Below are positions 22,572 to 31,769 of a DNA stretch of 64,000 nt, piece after piece (within the stretch, counting starts at the first letter, position 1; every line of letters begins with the position of its first letter). The DNA comes from Suillus spraguei. Lineage: Eukaryota; Basidiomycota; Agaricomycetes; Boletales; Suillaceae. The stretch is taken from contig JABCPU010000123.1 of the NCBI GenBank assembly GCA_016800925.1, positions 1-64,000 on the forward strand. Direction: 5' to 3'. Made by a program: the position numbers and the translations under genes. The notes beneath the pieces are model-generated. The model was not told the origin of the DNA. It saw only the letters and a program-made list of their open reading frames with translations, and ran no database searches.

Positions 22572-23666
22572 TTAGCTTCTTCTTCTGCAATGAAAACCGC
22601 GTGATCTGCATTCGTACTGCCATAGCGCTATGCAAGCATGCGATGGCCTGCGGTACTGTGGGACAATAGTTGTCAGACAACTAGCGGGCAGTAGGCTGCG
22701 CTTCGTCATCTGCTGCAAGAATGTATGCCAGTAGTCGATAATAAACCTTCTAGCTGCAGTAAGGCTAGGAATGCAGTATGGCCTGGTAAGACCATCGTCT
22801 TGGCGTACTAATGCAGCGGTCAACACACGGCAGTAGGCACGTGCAGTCTGTGAGTTCAGCTGAATAGCTCCTGTGGTGAACGTTGCTTTAGGTGTCAGCG
22901 GTAAATGTGCGGTAACAGTCTGAGCAGTAAACATTGCTTCTGCAGTATGCGGTACTTCTTCTTGAGAGCGTACATGCTCCGTGGCCATCAAGAGTTCTGT
23001 CAGTAAAATGTCAGTGCTAACCAAGTCAATTGCTGTTTCGTCTGTTTCTTCTAGCGAGCAGTGTGCGTCGCTGTCAGTGCAAAACGTAGTGTCGTTGGTG
23101 TAGCATGCTTCATTCAGGGACAAACTTTCGTCGAGCGCTTGGACTGGCAGGGATGCCGTATCCTCGCGTGGTAGTGCCATGGGTAGCGTAGTGCTGTCTG
23201 TACTTGGTGCCGTTAATGATTGCTGAACCACCGGTGGTGCGGTATCTTTGAGTGGTAGCGATACTTGCTCCATGGTAGTGATTTCCAATGCCGTAACTTG
23301 TTGTGGTACGTTAGCGTCAGAGTGCTCAATAGCGTTTCCATGATAGGGGTCTGCCAGCGGAGCGACTGCTTCAGCAGTAACTGTGCAGTTGAACGTAATA
23401 GGACCACATTCTGGGTACAAGTGCAAAATAGCATTAGCAAAGTCTACGAAGCTGTTACCGTTGTGTTCATCAAGACATTCCCATACTTCTGCTTCGTCAG
23501 GATCTGCGTAGCATATAGCCACCTTGATGTGTGCTTTATCAGCGATGCCAGCCAAGTCTGCCAGCTTATCTACAGTAGCGAGGAATGTTAGCAATTCTCT
23601 TGGGTTGCCATCGAAGTATGGTGCCGCTGCCGTGCGGCGCAGTGGCATGCAAAATCTGTCAGACAT
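22572..23666 (-). CDS. Gag-like protein of the chimeric retroelement
   Basis: 364 residues from the ATG at 23666 (MSDRFCMPLRR), chosen over an upstream ATG because the conserved region begins here. Residues 15-90 (FDGNPRELLTFLATVDKLAD ... FVDFANAILHLYPECG) resemble the N-terminal capsid-like domain of basidiomycete Ty3/gypsy Gag proteins. The remaining 270 residues are Thr/Ala/Glu-rich with no zinc knuckle. The ORF stays open throughout, unusual in this decayed region. It lies about 110 bp after the D-type LTR, as a gag gene should. With no pol present, it would depend on an autonomous relative for transposition. Confidence 0.65.
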   Translation of the reverse strand: MSDRFCMPLRRTAAAPYFDGNPRELLTFLATVDKLADLAGIADKAHIKVAICYADPDEAEVWECLDEHNGNSFVDFANAILHLYPECGPITFNCTVTAEAVAPLADPYHGNAIEHSDANVPQQVTALEITTMEQVSLPLKDTAPPVVQQSLTAPSTDSTTLPMALPREDTASLPVQALDESLSLNEACYTNDTTFCTDSDAHCSLEETDETAIDLVSTDILLTELLMATEHVRSQEEVPHTAEAMFTAQTVTAHLPLTPKATFTTGAIQLNSQTARAYCRVLTAALVRQDDGLTRPYCIPSLTAARRFIIDYWHTFLQQMTKRSLLPASCLTTIVPQYRRPSHACIALWQYECRSRGFHCRRRS

Positions 23667-23757
23667 TCTTATCAGTAGCATAGCGATGCGGTAATAACTG
23701 CAGTGACAATTGTGCGGTAAGCGATTGAGACAAGAACAAAACTATACCAAAGGACCC

Positions 23758-23774
23758 CCTCGCAGTGGGCTCCA
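23758..23774 (-). other. Candidate tRNA primer-binding site of the chimeric element
   Basis: On the minus strand TGGAGCCCACTGCGAGG begins two bases after the LTR end (23777). A start with TGG, complementary to a tRNA CCA end, is usual. I cannot name the tRNA from sequence alone. Confidence 0.4.
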
Positions 23775-23776
23775 AT

Positions 23777-24720
23777 TGAAACGAAGAAACTAGCACTGGC
23801 CTAAGTATAAGCGCAGCGTTAATCCTACTAAAGGCGCAAGTGAGATGTTTGACCCAAGAGGACTGCAGATAGAAGCAATTCCTTCTAAGTTAGTGCGAAG
23901 GAAACAATGAAGTACTAAATTGGCTGCGAGGATTCTGATTTCTGAGATTAGCGGCGGTACTAGCGCAGTGTCAGCGGTACACGCGCGGTAATGATAGCTG
24001 CAATGGTTAGCTAGCAAGGGCAGGAACAAAGTTGCTTGGGCAAGACGAAATGTTATAACTACCGGTGATGCGGTAGCGGTAGCAGCAACTTCCATATGAG
24101 CAGGAACACAGACGAGAGAGAAAGCGACCCAGCGAGATCACTGGCTGCAGTCTGGTTACGAGTAGCAAAGTCGAAAGTCATGCCGGTACTTCGAGCGGTA
24201 AAGTTACCGGCAGTTAAATCAATGAGCATGGTTTGAACAGAGAAATGTTCAAATGCAAATAGATTGCGACTAGCGAGTGTTTCTAATACTAAGTCCTAGT
24301 GAAGAGATGTAATGGGAAGTGAGTGACGGTATGTATGTTCAGTCCTTTTTAACATATGTGAGTGCGTATGAGATAACTATGCGAGTCTGGTAGCGAGAAA
24401 GAAAATAAATGGGGTACTTAATTATGAGGCGTGCAGCGTGCAGCGGCCCCTTGAGATATAAGGTAAATCCTGCCATAGGTTTAGTAACAGCGGAAGCGAG
24501 GAAACTACGCACCAATGGATTCTAGACGGAATAGGACGGGACATGAGGGCATCAGCGCGAGGATCCGGTAAGGGTTCACAGAAGAAGAACAGTTCTGCGT
24601 TAGCGGAGCGAAAAGGCTATTTTGTCGCTATAAGGGAATCCTTCGGTTGCCACTGTAGACATTAATGAGACGCTTGCCGAAAACAGGGTTTTGACGGTCA
24701 GCGTGACTTTTCTCACTACA
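23777..24720 (-). repeat. Right LTR of the chimeric element (D type)
   Basis: 944 bp, TGAAACGAAG...TCACTACA on the plus strand. Only its last 225 bp or so align with the C family (ACTACGCACCAA, GGGACATGAGGGCAT and GGGTTTTGACGG blocks). The rest is unrelated by eye apart from frequent GCGGTA motifs. It is read as the 5' LTR of the minus-strand element. Confidence 0.6.
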
Positions 24721-24876
24721 GCGGACTAAGTCCAGAAGCATGAGTAGAAACTAAGTTGATATTCAAACTGAGGTACTACGGAGATTTACAGGTGGTTTAT
24801 ATATGTACTATAGGTAGTTATGGAAAGATCAGTCAGCACGTTATGAAGCTATGTATGAACCATATGCAAAGTCTAA

Positions 24877-24923
24877 GAGTCTGTTCGGCCACCATTATTT
24901 ATGCAAGTTTAGAATCTGTATTT
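24877..24923 (+). repeat. Left terminal inverted repeat of Harbinger 1
   Basis: 47 bp, beginning GAGTCTGTTCGGCCAC, preceded by the taa TSD. Confidence 0.93.
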
Positions 24924-25038
24924 CGCACTTTCATAATCATACCGTGCTGGTCACAGTGTGACCAACCTTAATCAGTCAATACTAGTAGGCATGCCCATTA
25001 CCCATCTACAATCTATCCATCATCGCAACTCTTACAGG

Positions 25039-25590
25039 ATGTCTCACGGCAGAAAAAGTGCCCATGGTGGGGCAGAGTCAATGGAATTGAGAGATCGGTG
25101 TGTATGGACGGAAGCAGATAAAACTGTGCTCATTGAGTATGTCACCGCCAACCATTCACAAGGCGGTGATGGTATGAACTTTGATAACACATTTTGGGCT
25201 GCTGCTGCTGCTGAAATGGAGAAACACCCTTGCTTGGGTGCAAGCAAAACAGCGGCAGCATGTCATTCAAAATGGGGGTGGGTATGTACTACTACTATAT
25301 CACCTTACTCTCACTGATGATTGAGTTTTAGCTCCATGCTCATTATTATATTCAACATTCGAGCATGCAACCACTGCTCTTGAGGCCAACACCTCAAACA
25401 CCTTGGCACGATCAGTGGATCCTATCCCTTTGCATAGGCAGAAGGCGGTGAAACAGTTGCAGAGTGAGGGTCTAGAGGACAAGCAACTACTCAATATCTT
25501 TTTTGGCTGACATTGCTATTGTTGACATTTATCTCGCTATTGAGAAAGATAGTCTTCGGCAGTTGTTTTTAGAGCAGCATTCAAAGTAGC
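25039..25590 (+). pseudogene. Myb/SANT-like DNA-binding partner of Harbinger 1
   Basis: ATG at 25039 (MSHGRKSAHGG). The Trp-anchored domain CVWTEADKTVLIEYV ... TFWAAAAAEMEKH ... CHSKWG matches the SANT-like family carried by PIF/Harbinger elements. An intron begins at GTATGT near 25280 and ends at TTTTAG near 25331. The second exon continues ALEANTSNTLARSVDPIPLH and ends LRQLFLEQHSK after one frame shift in a T-run near 25500. Such proteins bind the element ends and help bring in the transposase. This copy is nearly intact. Confidence 0.8.
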
Positions 25591-25665
25591 ATCACATTTG
25601 TATCCTTGTCATGTTGTGTTCTCTTGTATTGTACTTATAACAAACCAATATCATTGTTTCTATGG

Positions 25666-25861
25666 ATCATAATCATTGATGAGAGTCTGATCTTGCTCAT
25701 CATTTGATGGTGATACTTTAAATCATAATCATCGATGAGAGTCCGATCTTGCTCATCATTTGATGGTGATACTTTGGATCATAATCATCGATGAGAGTCT
25801 GATCTTGCTTGCCAGATGATCTGACAACAATGTCATCATTTGACGGAGATACTTTGAATCA
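25666..25861. repeat. Three tandem copies of a 56-bp unit between the Harbinger 1 genes
   Basis: Units start ATCATAATCAT at 25666, 25722 and 25778; the third carries an internal insertion. They lie between the two convergent 3' ends. Confidence 0.85.
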
Positions 25862-25874
25862 GGTACTAATGCAA

Positions 25875-27689
25875 CTACGGTACTAGTGGTTCTATGATTG
25901 CCTGCTCCCCCCTCCGAATCCTTTCCCTGTTGTATTCCTCCCACATCTCACTAGCAATCTGGTCACGACGGAGGCTCGCATGAGTATGTGCGTGCTCAGT
26001 AGGAGGACCATTAGCAAGGCTTCCAGTATCAGTCTGAAAGTGCTCATCTAACATGTCACGATAGTCCATCATGTCATTTGGATCGTGAATTTGGGCAGCA
26101 TTGTGTACAAGACACAAGGCAGGAGGGATACGTGCTTGTATGCCCATATTATACTCTGGCGGGAGGAGGAGGCTACGAAATTGGCGCTTGATAACACCAA
26201 AAATACAACAACATTTCAAAGCATTGCATGACGCAAATTGAATAATTCTTGGTGATTGCAAGGCCTATGTAACAACATGAACATAAGTATGGATGGTACT
26301 GGCAGAATACATCATACAAAGTATTAGCACGACCCCACTCTGCAAGATGATAATGCACACCCTGAAATGGGACCAATAGCTCATCGCATGAGCCAAAGCC
26401 AGCATCTGCAAGATAATACTTTCCCTCCGGGATGTTGAAATCAGTAGTACGAGCATCATGATAGAGACGGGCATCTGCAGCTGACCCCTCCCAACTGCTC
26501 AACATGAAGGTAAAGGATAGATTGAATGAACATGCTGCAAGGCAGTTTTGAGTGAAGTTACCCTTGCGGTCCTGAGCGGCATGCCGATCCTCCCCAAAAG
26601 GATGGTATGCAATATGTGTACCATCAATAGCCCCAATAGCATCGACAAAGAATGGGAAGAACTTCGGGTTTTGGGTGATTTTGGGGGCAGGAGGGCTATC
26701 TACATTGGGCAGGTGGACATATGTCATATATATCGGTGGGGAGGAGAATGCGAAAAGAACCCATTTGAAATACCTGAAAAAATGTCAGGCTCAATACCAG
26801 GACAGAACAACATACGTACTTTGTTATGAACTGGGGTGGCATCACCAGTGACAGTGAAAAGACACAGACGGTCTGCTGGGAAGTTCTACAATGTCCAGAA
26901 GAGGACAAGGTGAAAGTACAAGGAACGCGTTCCGAGTACTATCAAGGGTTTGGCCTCAAAGACAAGTCTCAGAGGTTCTTGACGAGAATAGAGACTAAGG
27001 CTAAGGAGTGCTTAGACTTAGAGACGATTCAAGACGACTTAGGTTGGAGGCCTAAGCGAAGGATGTTCCAGGTAGAACCCAGTAAGATTAAAGTAAGGTA
27101 TACAATCATAATACAATGTGCTTAAATAGGTCAATATGTGCGCATGGACCAGAGAGATGTGAGAATGTAAGTGCGTATCCAAAGAGGGAAGGCAAAATTG
27201 TAACATACTTTGAGATTGTTTCATTTGATCGCTGAAAGCGTTCACCAAGGTGGCGAATTGAGAGACCCGTGACAGACGCATAAAGAAATATAGCAAGCTG
27301 CTCTTCTAGCAGTACATGCCTGGAATCTCTGCATCCTGCTTGCTGAAGGAGGTTGATAAGGACATAGAAAATGTGCTTGTGGACCCCAAGCTCACATCTG
27401 ATGCGCTCGGGGTGTCCAGTGAGAAGTTTTGTGACTTATGCAGTCCCCCACAAAGTGGAGGTATGATACAGCTCTTTGTTGTAGTAGGCGTGTGAGTAAG
27501 CTTCAATTGCGGTAGTGTTACATCGATGACGGCAAGGACAGTGCGCATAGTATGCATGGCAATGATCCATGTTAGGTATCTCTTATCACTCTCCTCTGCA
27601 TCACCAGGCCCATCCTCCATATCCTCCACCTCAACAGGATCATAATCATTTACGAGAGTGTCTGTATCGCAATCAGAATCATCAGGCAT
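25875..27689 (-). pseudogene. Harbinger DDE transposase (DDE_Tnp_4 type)
   Basis: The N-terminal acidic stretch starts MPDDSDCDTD at 27689. It is followed by PPLCGGLHKS, one frame shift, TGHPERIRCELGVHKHIFYVLINLLQQ, and the HTH-like LSIRHLGERFQRSNETISK. An intron here contains the inserted A LTR. The catalytic part has AIGAIDGTHI (first Asp), ILS/MLSSWEGSAADARL and YYLADAGFGS (second Asp). A further intron (GTATGATG...ACATAG) leads to QELFNLRHAM. The usual NVIERIFGV Glu block is corrupted to NVVVFLV by a short deletion and the frame changes, so the third acidic residue is lost. The C-terminus is EEYNRERIRRGEQAIIEPL. Confidence 0.88.
26822..27205 (-). repeat. A-family solo LTR, copy 3 (inverted), in a Harbinger 1 intron
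   Basis: TGTTATGAACTGGGG...AAAATTGTAACA on the plus strand, flanked by identical tactt at 26817-26821 and 27206-27210. At 384 bp it lacks about 90 bp of the U3 region present in the 475-bp form. The TSD (aagta on the minus strand) covers the 5' splice site of the intron. Confidence 0.93.
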
Positions 27690-27760
27690 TGTATTGATGA
27701 TAAGGACAAGGCCATGGTCAAAGCGTGACAAGACGTTCAAGCTCCAAAGATTACCAAAGA

Positions 27761-27807
27761 AAATACAGATTCTAAACTTGCGTAAATAATAGTGGCCGAA
27801 CAGACTC
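27761..27807 (-). repeat. Right terminal inverted repeat of Harbinger 1
   Basis: Inverse complement of 24877-24923 with two mismatches, followed by taa. Confidence 0.93.
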
Positions 27808-28455
27808 TAATGGAACAGAAGTAAATGAAACTCAGAGATGAAATGAGGTAATGGATCAGTAAGCAGACAGAGTACAGAGATAGTCAGAGAGCCAGACTTG
27901 TGAATATACAAATGGAGATATTACAAATGGAGATAGATTGGGAGATAGAGAGGATCATAGGTCTGGACATCCAGATATTGGAGAGGAGAAGCGCAGGAGA
28001 TCTGGGTCTAAACTTCTGGACTTCTGGACTTCTGAGAAGTTGCATTGGAGATCATGTCTGGATATGAGTATATGACACCTTCAACATACCTCTCTACTCC
28101 GCTTCTCTACATCCAGTACTTCCACTCTATTGCCTCTCCTGAACAACAACCCAAACTTTTAATGTGGACCATGGAGCATATGTATGTCCAAGATAACACT
28201 GGTAATTGTTGTAGGCAGGGTGCTGTGATGCAGTTAACAGATGTCACACACACTGTTGAACTCATATCATGTTTTAGCAAGAAAGTGGCCAGCAGTATTT
28301 CATCAACCACTTGTTTGGAAAGCTACAAGTGTTTCTTTTTGAACAACTTCATGGACAAAGAAAGTTACCATATATTCAGTACCGAGTTTACATAGACAGT
28401 GACTCGATCAGCATGATCAATCTATCTACCGCATCTATCATATTGTATCTCTGAG

Positions 28456-31058
28456 TGTCATATACTAGACATTCAGGTCCAATCTGGACACCCAATCTAT
28501 ACATACCCAACCCATACATTTCCAATCCACCATCTGATCCATCCACTCATCTGATCCATATCCATATCCAATCCATGTCCATATCCAATCCAAGTTCATA
28601 TCCAAACTATTCCTGTGCACCTGTGTGTTACCCCTTTTGGTATATATCTGTGCTTCCAGCTCTTGTTTATCTCTGCCTCCATCTTGATAAGTTATTCCAT
28701 ACAAGTTTCATCTCTGAGTTCATAGCCTTATGTTTCACTGTACTTACTAATGTGTTTCTGTGTATTTTAGACATAGCCTCAGACTACACTTACTTACCTT
28801 CCGGCATGCTACCTACAGTATATAAGCTTGTAGTACAACTCCTGCAGACCTCAGTCTGATCATTGCTTTCCTACTTCTGTATATTCCTCTGATTACTCTG
28901 TATCTTATTATCATGTCTATATAACTCTGTTTCCATTCTCATACTTGGGCTCTGGCCCTCATAAGCTTCTGGCTCAGACCTATGGGATCAATCCCTAGGC
29001 CGTAGCTTTAATCCTTTGTATCATAACCTTTCAGACTTCATCCAATTCTTATTCTTGCATCTGTTTCACCTCTGGCTCTACTAATGGTAGTCTTACTCTG
29101 TTTCTTTCTATTCCGGATCTTATCTGGAGTAGTCCATACTCTTCTTCTGTAATATCCGGACCTACTCCTCTATAGTAGCTCAATACCTCCCCTAAGATCC
29201 ACAGAGCTACACTTGTCCGATCCTTTGATCTTCCACCCCTCTGCTCTTCCACTCCTCCACTCTTCTGAGCTCCAGTCCTCCAGATCTATCCTATCCTATC
29301 CTCCAACATCTGTATATCATCTTTCCCTCTGGAGCTCTGCTCCTATCCTGCCCTGGACTTTGTCCAGCAGTCCATCCTCCATCCATTCTACCTTGGACTT
29401 GTTTCAGTAGTCATATCTTTATTCCTTGTCATCTGGAAATAGTTCCAGTGTGTTCCCACACTCATCCAGAAGTTTTTTTGGAGCTCTATTGAGCTATCCT
29501 ATCTTAAGAGTTCATCCAGACTCTGTCCAGACTTTACTGAAAACTCTCCAATGGACTTCATCCGAAATTAAGAGCACATACTTGGGTAATGTCACATACC
29601 ATACCTCAGACCCTATCTCCACTATGATCTCTAGCCCTAATCTCCATAACTCCGGATCTCCTGGTGGACCTCCGCAGCTAGCCTGCCAACCCTACCCTGC
29701 ACCTGGTCCACTCCGAGCACAGTCTCACCCACCACTATGTCCAAACTTTCCCTCCTCTGATATCCTGGACTTCCCCACCATATCTGATCCTCATCTATGT
29801 CCTATCTGTATCCTGGAACTCTGGACCTCCAGATCTCCCTGTGTTCATCTCTGGACATATTCCCATGCCACATGCATTACTCCATTTAGGGTATGTCCTT
29901 GTCTCCAGCTCTCAGTTACCTCTGTCTCTGTCTCAATAATCTCTTCTGTACATATCTCATCTCCGAGTTCATTTAGTTATGTTCTGTTGTACTTAGCAAT
30001 ATGTTTCTGCATGGTCCATACATAGCATTGGACTATGCTTACTGATCTTCCATTATGCTACCTACAGTATATAAACTTGGACTTGTACTCTAGCAGACCT
30101 CAGTCTGAACATTGCTTACTTTCCACTTACTTGCTGTCTGCTTTCTGCTTACCTTTCTACTTGTATACTTCTCATGTTAATATAACTCCATTCTATTCTC
30201 GCACTTGGGCTCTGGCCCTTGTAAGCCTCTGGTTCACTATGGGAGTATTCCCTAGGTCAGACATTTGACCCTTTTTATAATATGCTTTCTGGACTTTGTC
30301 CGACTCCTGTCTATCTCCAGCTCTACCTTTGGTAGTCTCCCTCTGTTTTTTTAACTCCAGACTTCGTCCATAGTAGCCTATACCCTCATTACATAATCTC
30401 TGGACCTACTCCTCTATAGTAAGGCACTACTTCCCCTTAGATCTACAAAGCTCTGCTCTTCTGCTCTTCTGCTCTTCTGCTCTTCTGCTCTTCTGCTCTT
30501 CTGCTCCTCCAGTCCTTCGGTCCTGTCCTATCCCACACTTGACCTCCTGTGGATCATCTTTCCTCCTGGAGCTTTGCTCCTATCCTGCCCTGGACTTTGT
30601 CTGGCAGTCCATTCTCTGTTCCATTCTACTTGGAACTTGTCCCAGTGGTCTTACCTTTGTTCCCTGTCCTCCAGAAATAGTTCTGGTGTGTTTCCCATGC
30701 TTCTCCAGTCGTCCATTGGTGCCCTTCTGAGCAGTCTAGTCCTAGTGTTCCTCTGGAGTTCCCCTCTGGACTTTACTGGAACTCCCCCTCAGACTTCATA
30801 CAGAATTAGGGGTACATACTCATATAAGGGGCACAGCGCATGAGCTGAGGCCAAGCCCCCATTAATTAGTTATGACCCTCCAGTATACCCCATGCAAAGC
30901 TGGAACTTCTGAGTAGCCTCCAGTTTTGCATGGCTGTAACAGGTAAGGGGTACAGTGCACAAGCTGAGGCCAAGCCCCTTTGACCTTCTGACTCTCCAGT
31001 ACAACCCCATGTAAAGCCAGGACTTTTGAGTAGCCTCCGGTTTTGCATGGTTGTAACA
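28456..31058 (+). repeat. B-family solo LTR, copy 4 (outer), with another B LTR inside
   Basis: TGTCATATACTAG...GGTTGTAACA, flanked by identical ctgag at 28451-28455 and 31059-31063. Without the inner LTR and its TSD it is about 1,246 bp. It keeps the intact target of the gypsy insertion (TCTATTCCGGATCTTATC near 29109), which proves that the gypsy element at 4224 interrupted a B LTR. A TATA box (CAGTATATAAGC) is near 28817. The open stretches of up to 199 codons inside it are low-complexity translations, not genes. Confidence 0.93.
29590..30941 (+). repeat. B-family solo LTR, copy 5 (inner), inserted in B copy 4
   Basis: 1,352 bp, TGTCACATACCAT...GGCTGTAACA, flanked by identical ggtaa (29585-29589 and 30942-30946). 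The outer LTR resumes after it with AGGGGTACAGTG. It contains the (GCTCTTCT)n array at 30455-30510 and a TATA box near 30070. Confidence 0.93.
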
Positions 31059-31769
31059 CTGAGCCAAATCACATCTTATCAACAAAAGATAACTTGGCTT
31101 ATGTTTTATCAACCAAATGTGGTGAGCAATGTTGGTCAGCATCTCCACCAATCGCATGAGTTTGCTAGTAAAGTCATAAGCATTCATAAGTATCCATAAT
31201 GCACTTAAGTTAAGCATGAACTTCAGTGGTTTTGCAGATGTAGTATCAAGTTCAATATTGGATGACTTCCTATGGGATTTAGAATTCCAGATACGTGATT
31301 CAAACCTTATGTGCTGAGAAGCTGCTGTGAAATGTAAGCAACTTCCAACTCCACACATCAAACGCACCCTGTTCCAGATTCAGATTGTCATTCTAAATGA
31401 CATTTCAATGTCTGTGACGTCATCCCACACAAACAAATGTCTGGTAAGTCTGTGCACACTACATTCTGCACCATGCGTGCTCTCATTCATGCCAGGGCTT
31501 CATTTACAACTTTTCAAGGTGATTATGGCGCATTTTTATGTGATGTGGCGAGGATAGAAAAGGACTCAGGCATTGTTACAATGTTTTTTGTATGTCCAAA
31601 GTCTCCCAGATCTCTCTTTTACGCTAATCAGTGATTGCTTTAGGTGTATGCTACATTCTGCACCATGTGCAATGTACTATGCACTTCGTGATATAAAGTG
31701 TATGTCTACATTCAATATATGTATCACCGACCTCTCTCTAACTTCCTACAAAGCCCTGAACTTTTCATT

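Larger units (their letters stand above)
19330..24720 (-). mobile_element. Chimeric gypsy-like retroelement (C-type LTR, Zn2Cys6 gene, gag-like gene, D-type LTR)
   Basis: One insertion by two criteria: identical gcgg flanks (19326-19329 and 24721-24724), and resumption of the interrupted B LTR on both sides. The minus strand reads LTR (24720 to 23777), PBS-like site, gag-like ORF (23666 to 22572), then LTR (20295 to 19330). No protease, RT or integrase is present. On the plus strand between gag and the left LTR lies a spliced Zn2Cys6-type gene. The two LTRs share only their ends and about 225 bp next to 20295 and 24720, so they cannot have come from one reverse-transcription product unchanged. 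The hexamer GCGGTA/TACCGC occurs about 28 times. Confidence 0.7.
24877..27807. mobile_element. PIF/Harbinger-type transposon 1
   Basis: Inverted ends of 47 bp with two mismatches (24877-24923 and 27761-27807) start GAGTCTGTTCGGCCAC and are flanked by taa on both sides (24874-24876 and 27808-27810), the TWA target duplication of Harbinger elements. It carries two convergent genes, a Myb/SANT-like protein on the plus strand and a DDE transposase on the minus strand, the standard Harbinger pair. A solo A-family LTR (26822-27205) has inserted into a transposase intron. The element lies inside reversed B LTR copy 3. Confidence 0.93.
19022..28077 (-). repeat. B-family solo LTR, copy 3 (inverted), holding two further elements
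   Basis: It begins TGTTAAGATTATACTC (inverse of the B end) and finishes GAGTATATGACA, with identical ccttc at 19017-19021 and 28078-28082. The LTR sequence runs from 19022 to 19329, resumes at 24721 (TACGGAGATTTACAGG aligns with B copy 2), and resumes again at 27808. Removing the chimeric retroelement and the Harbinger element with their TSDs leaves about 727 bp, close to B copy 2. The flanking Plavaka frame rejoins across it. Confidence 0.88.
14927..28395 (+). pseudogene. Plavaka-like transposase relic, interrupted twice by LTRs
   Basis: Coding pieces lie at 14927-15717, 17263-19021 and 28083-28395. The N-terminal zinc finger reads CPNCQGEF...THLNSQSTC. Then come YPFQYEGEWQLGKFLVEHL, FTSKDQLIGWMDAL, an intron at about 15573-15618, HLPVGATQVPIILGSDKTPV and GGLEMHPV. 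After the first LTR, FLT and NINFEV lead into PDPLQYIHYVFTLLIAHV, HTGWHTLQLI and GITHIKQMAGYEYRDIQ. The C-terminus (TTCLESYKCFFLNNF ... FSTEFT, stop at 28395) lies after the second LTR. From memory these blocks match the Plavaka transposases of Agaricomycetes (KDZ-related). Several stops and frameshifts make it dead. Catalytic residues cannot be assigned with confidence. Confidence 0.75.

Noticed and set aside
29426..30025. 199-codon open frame on the plus strand
   Set aside because: It lies inside nested B-family LTRs and is Ser/Pro/Cys-rich translation of pyrimidine-rich repeat, with no start context or domain.
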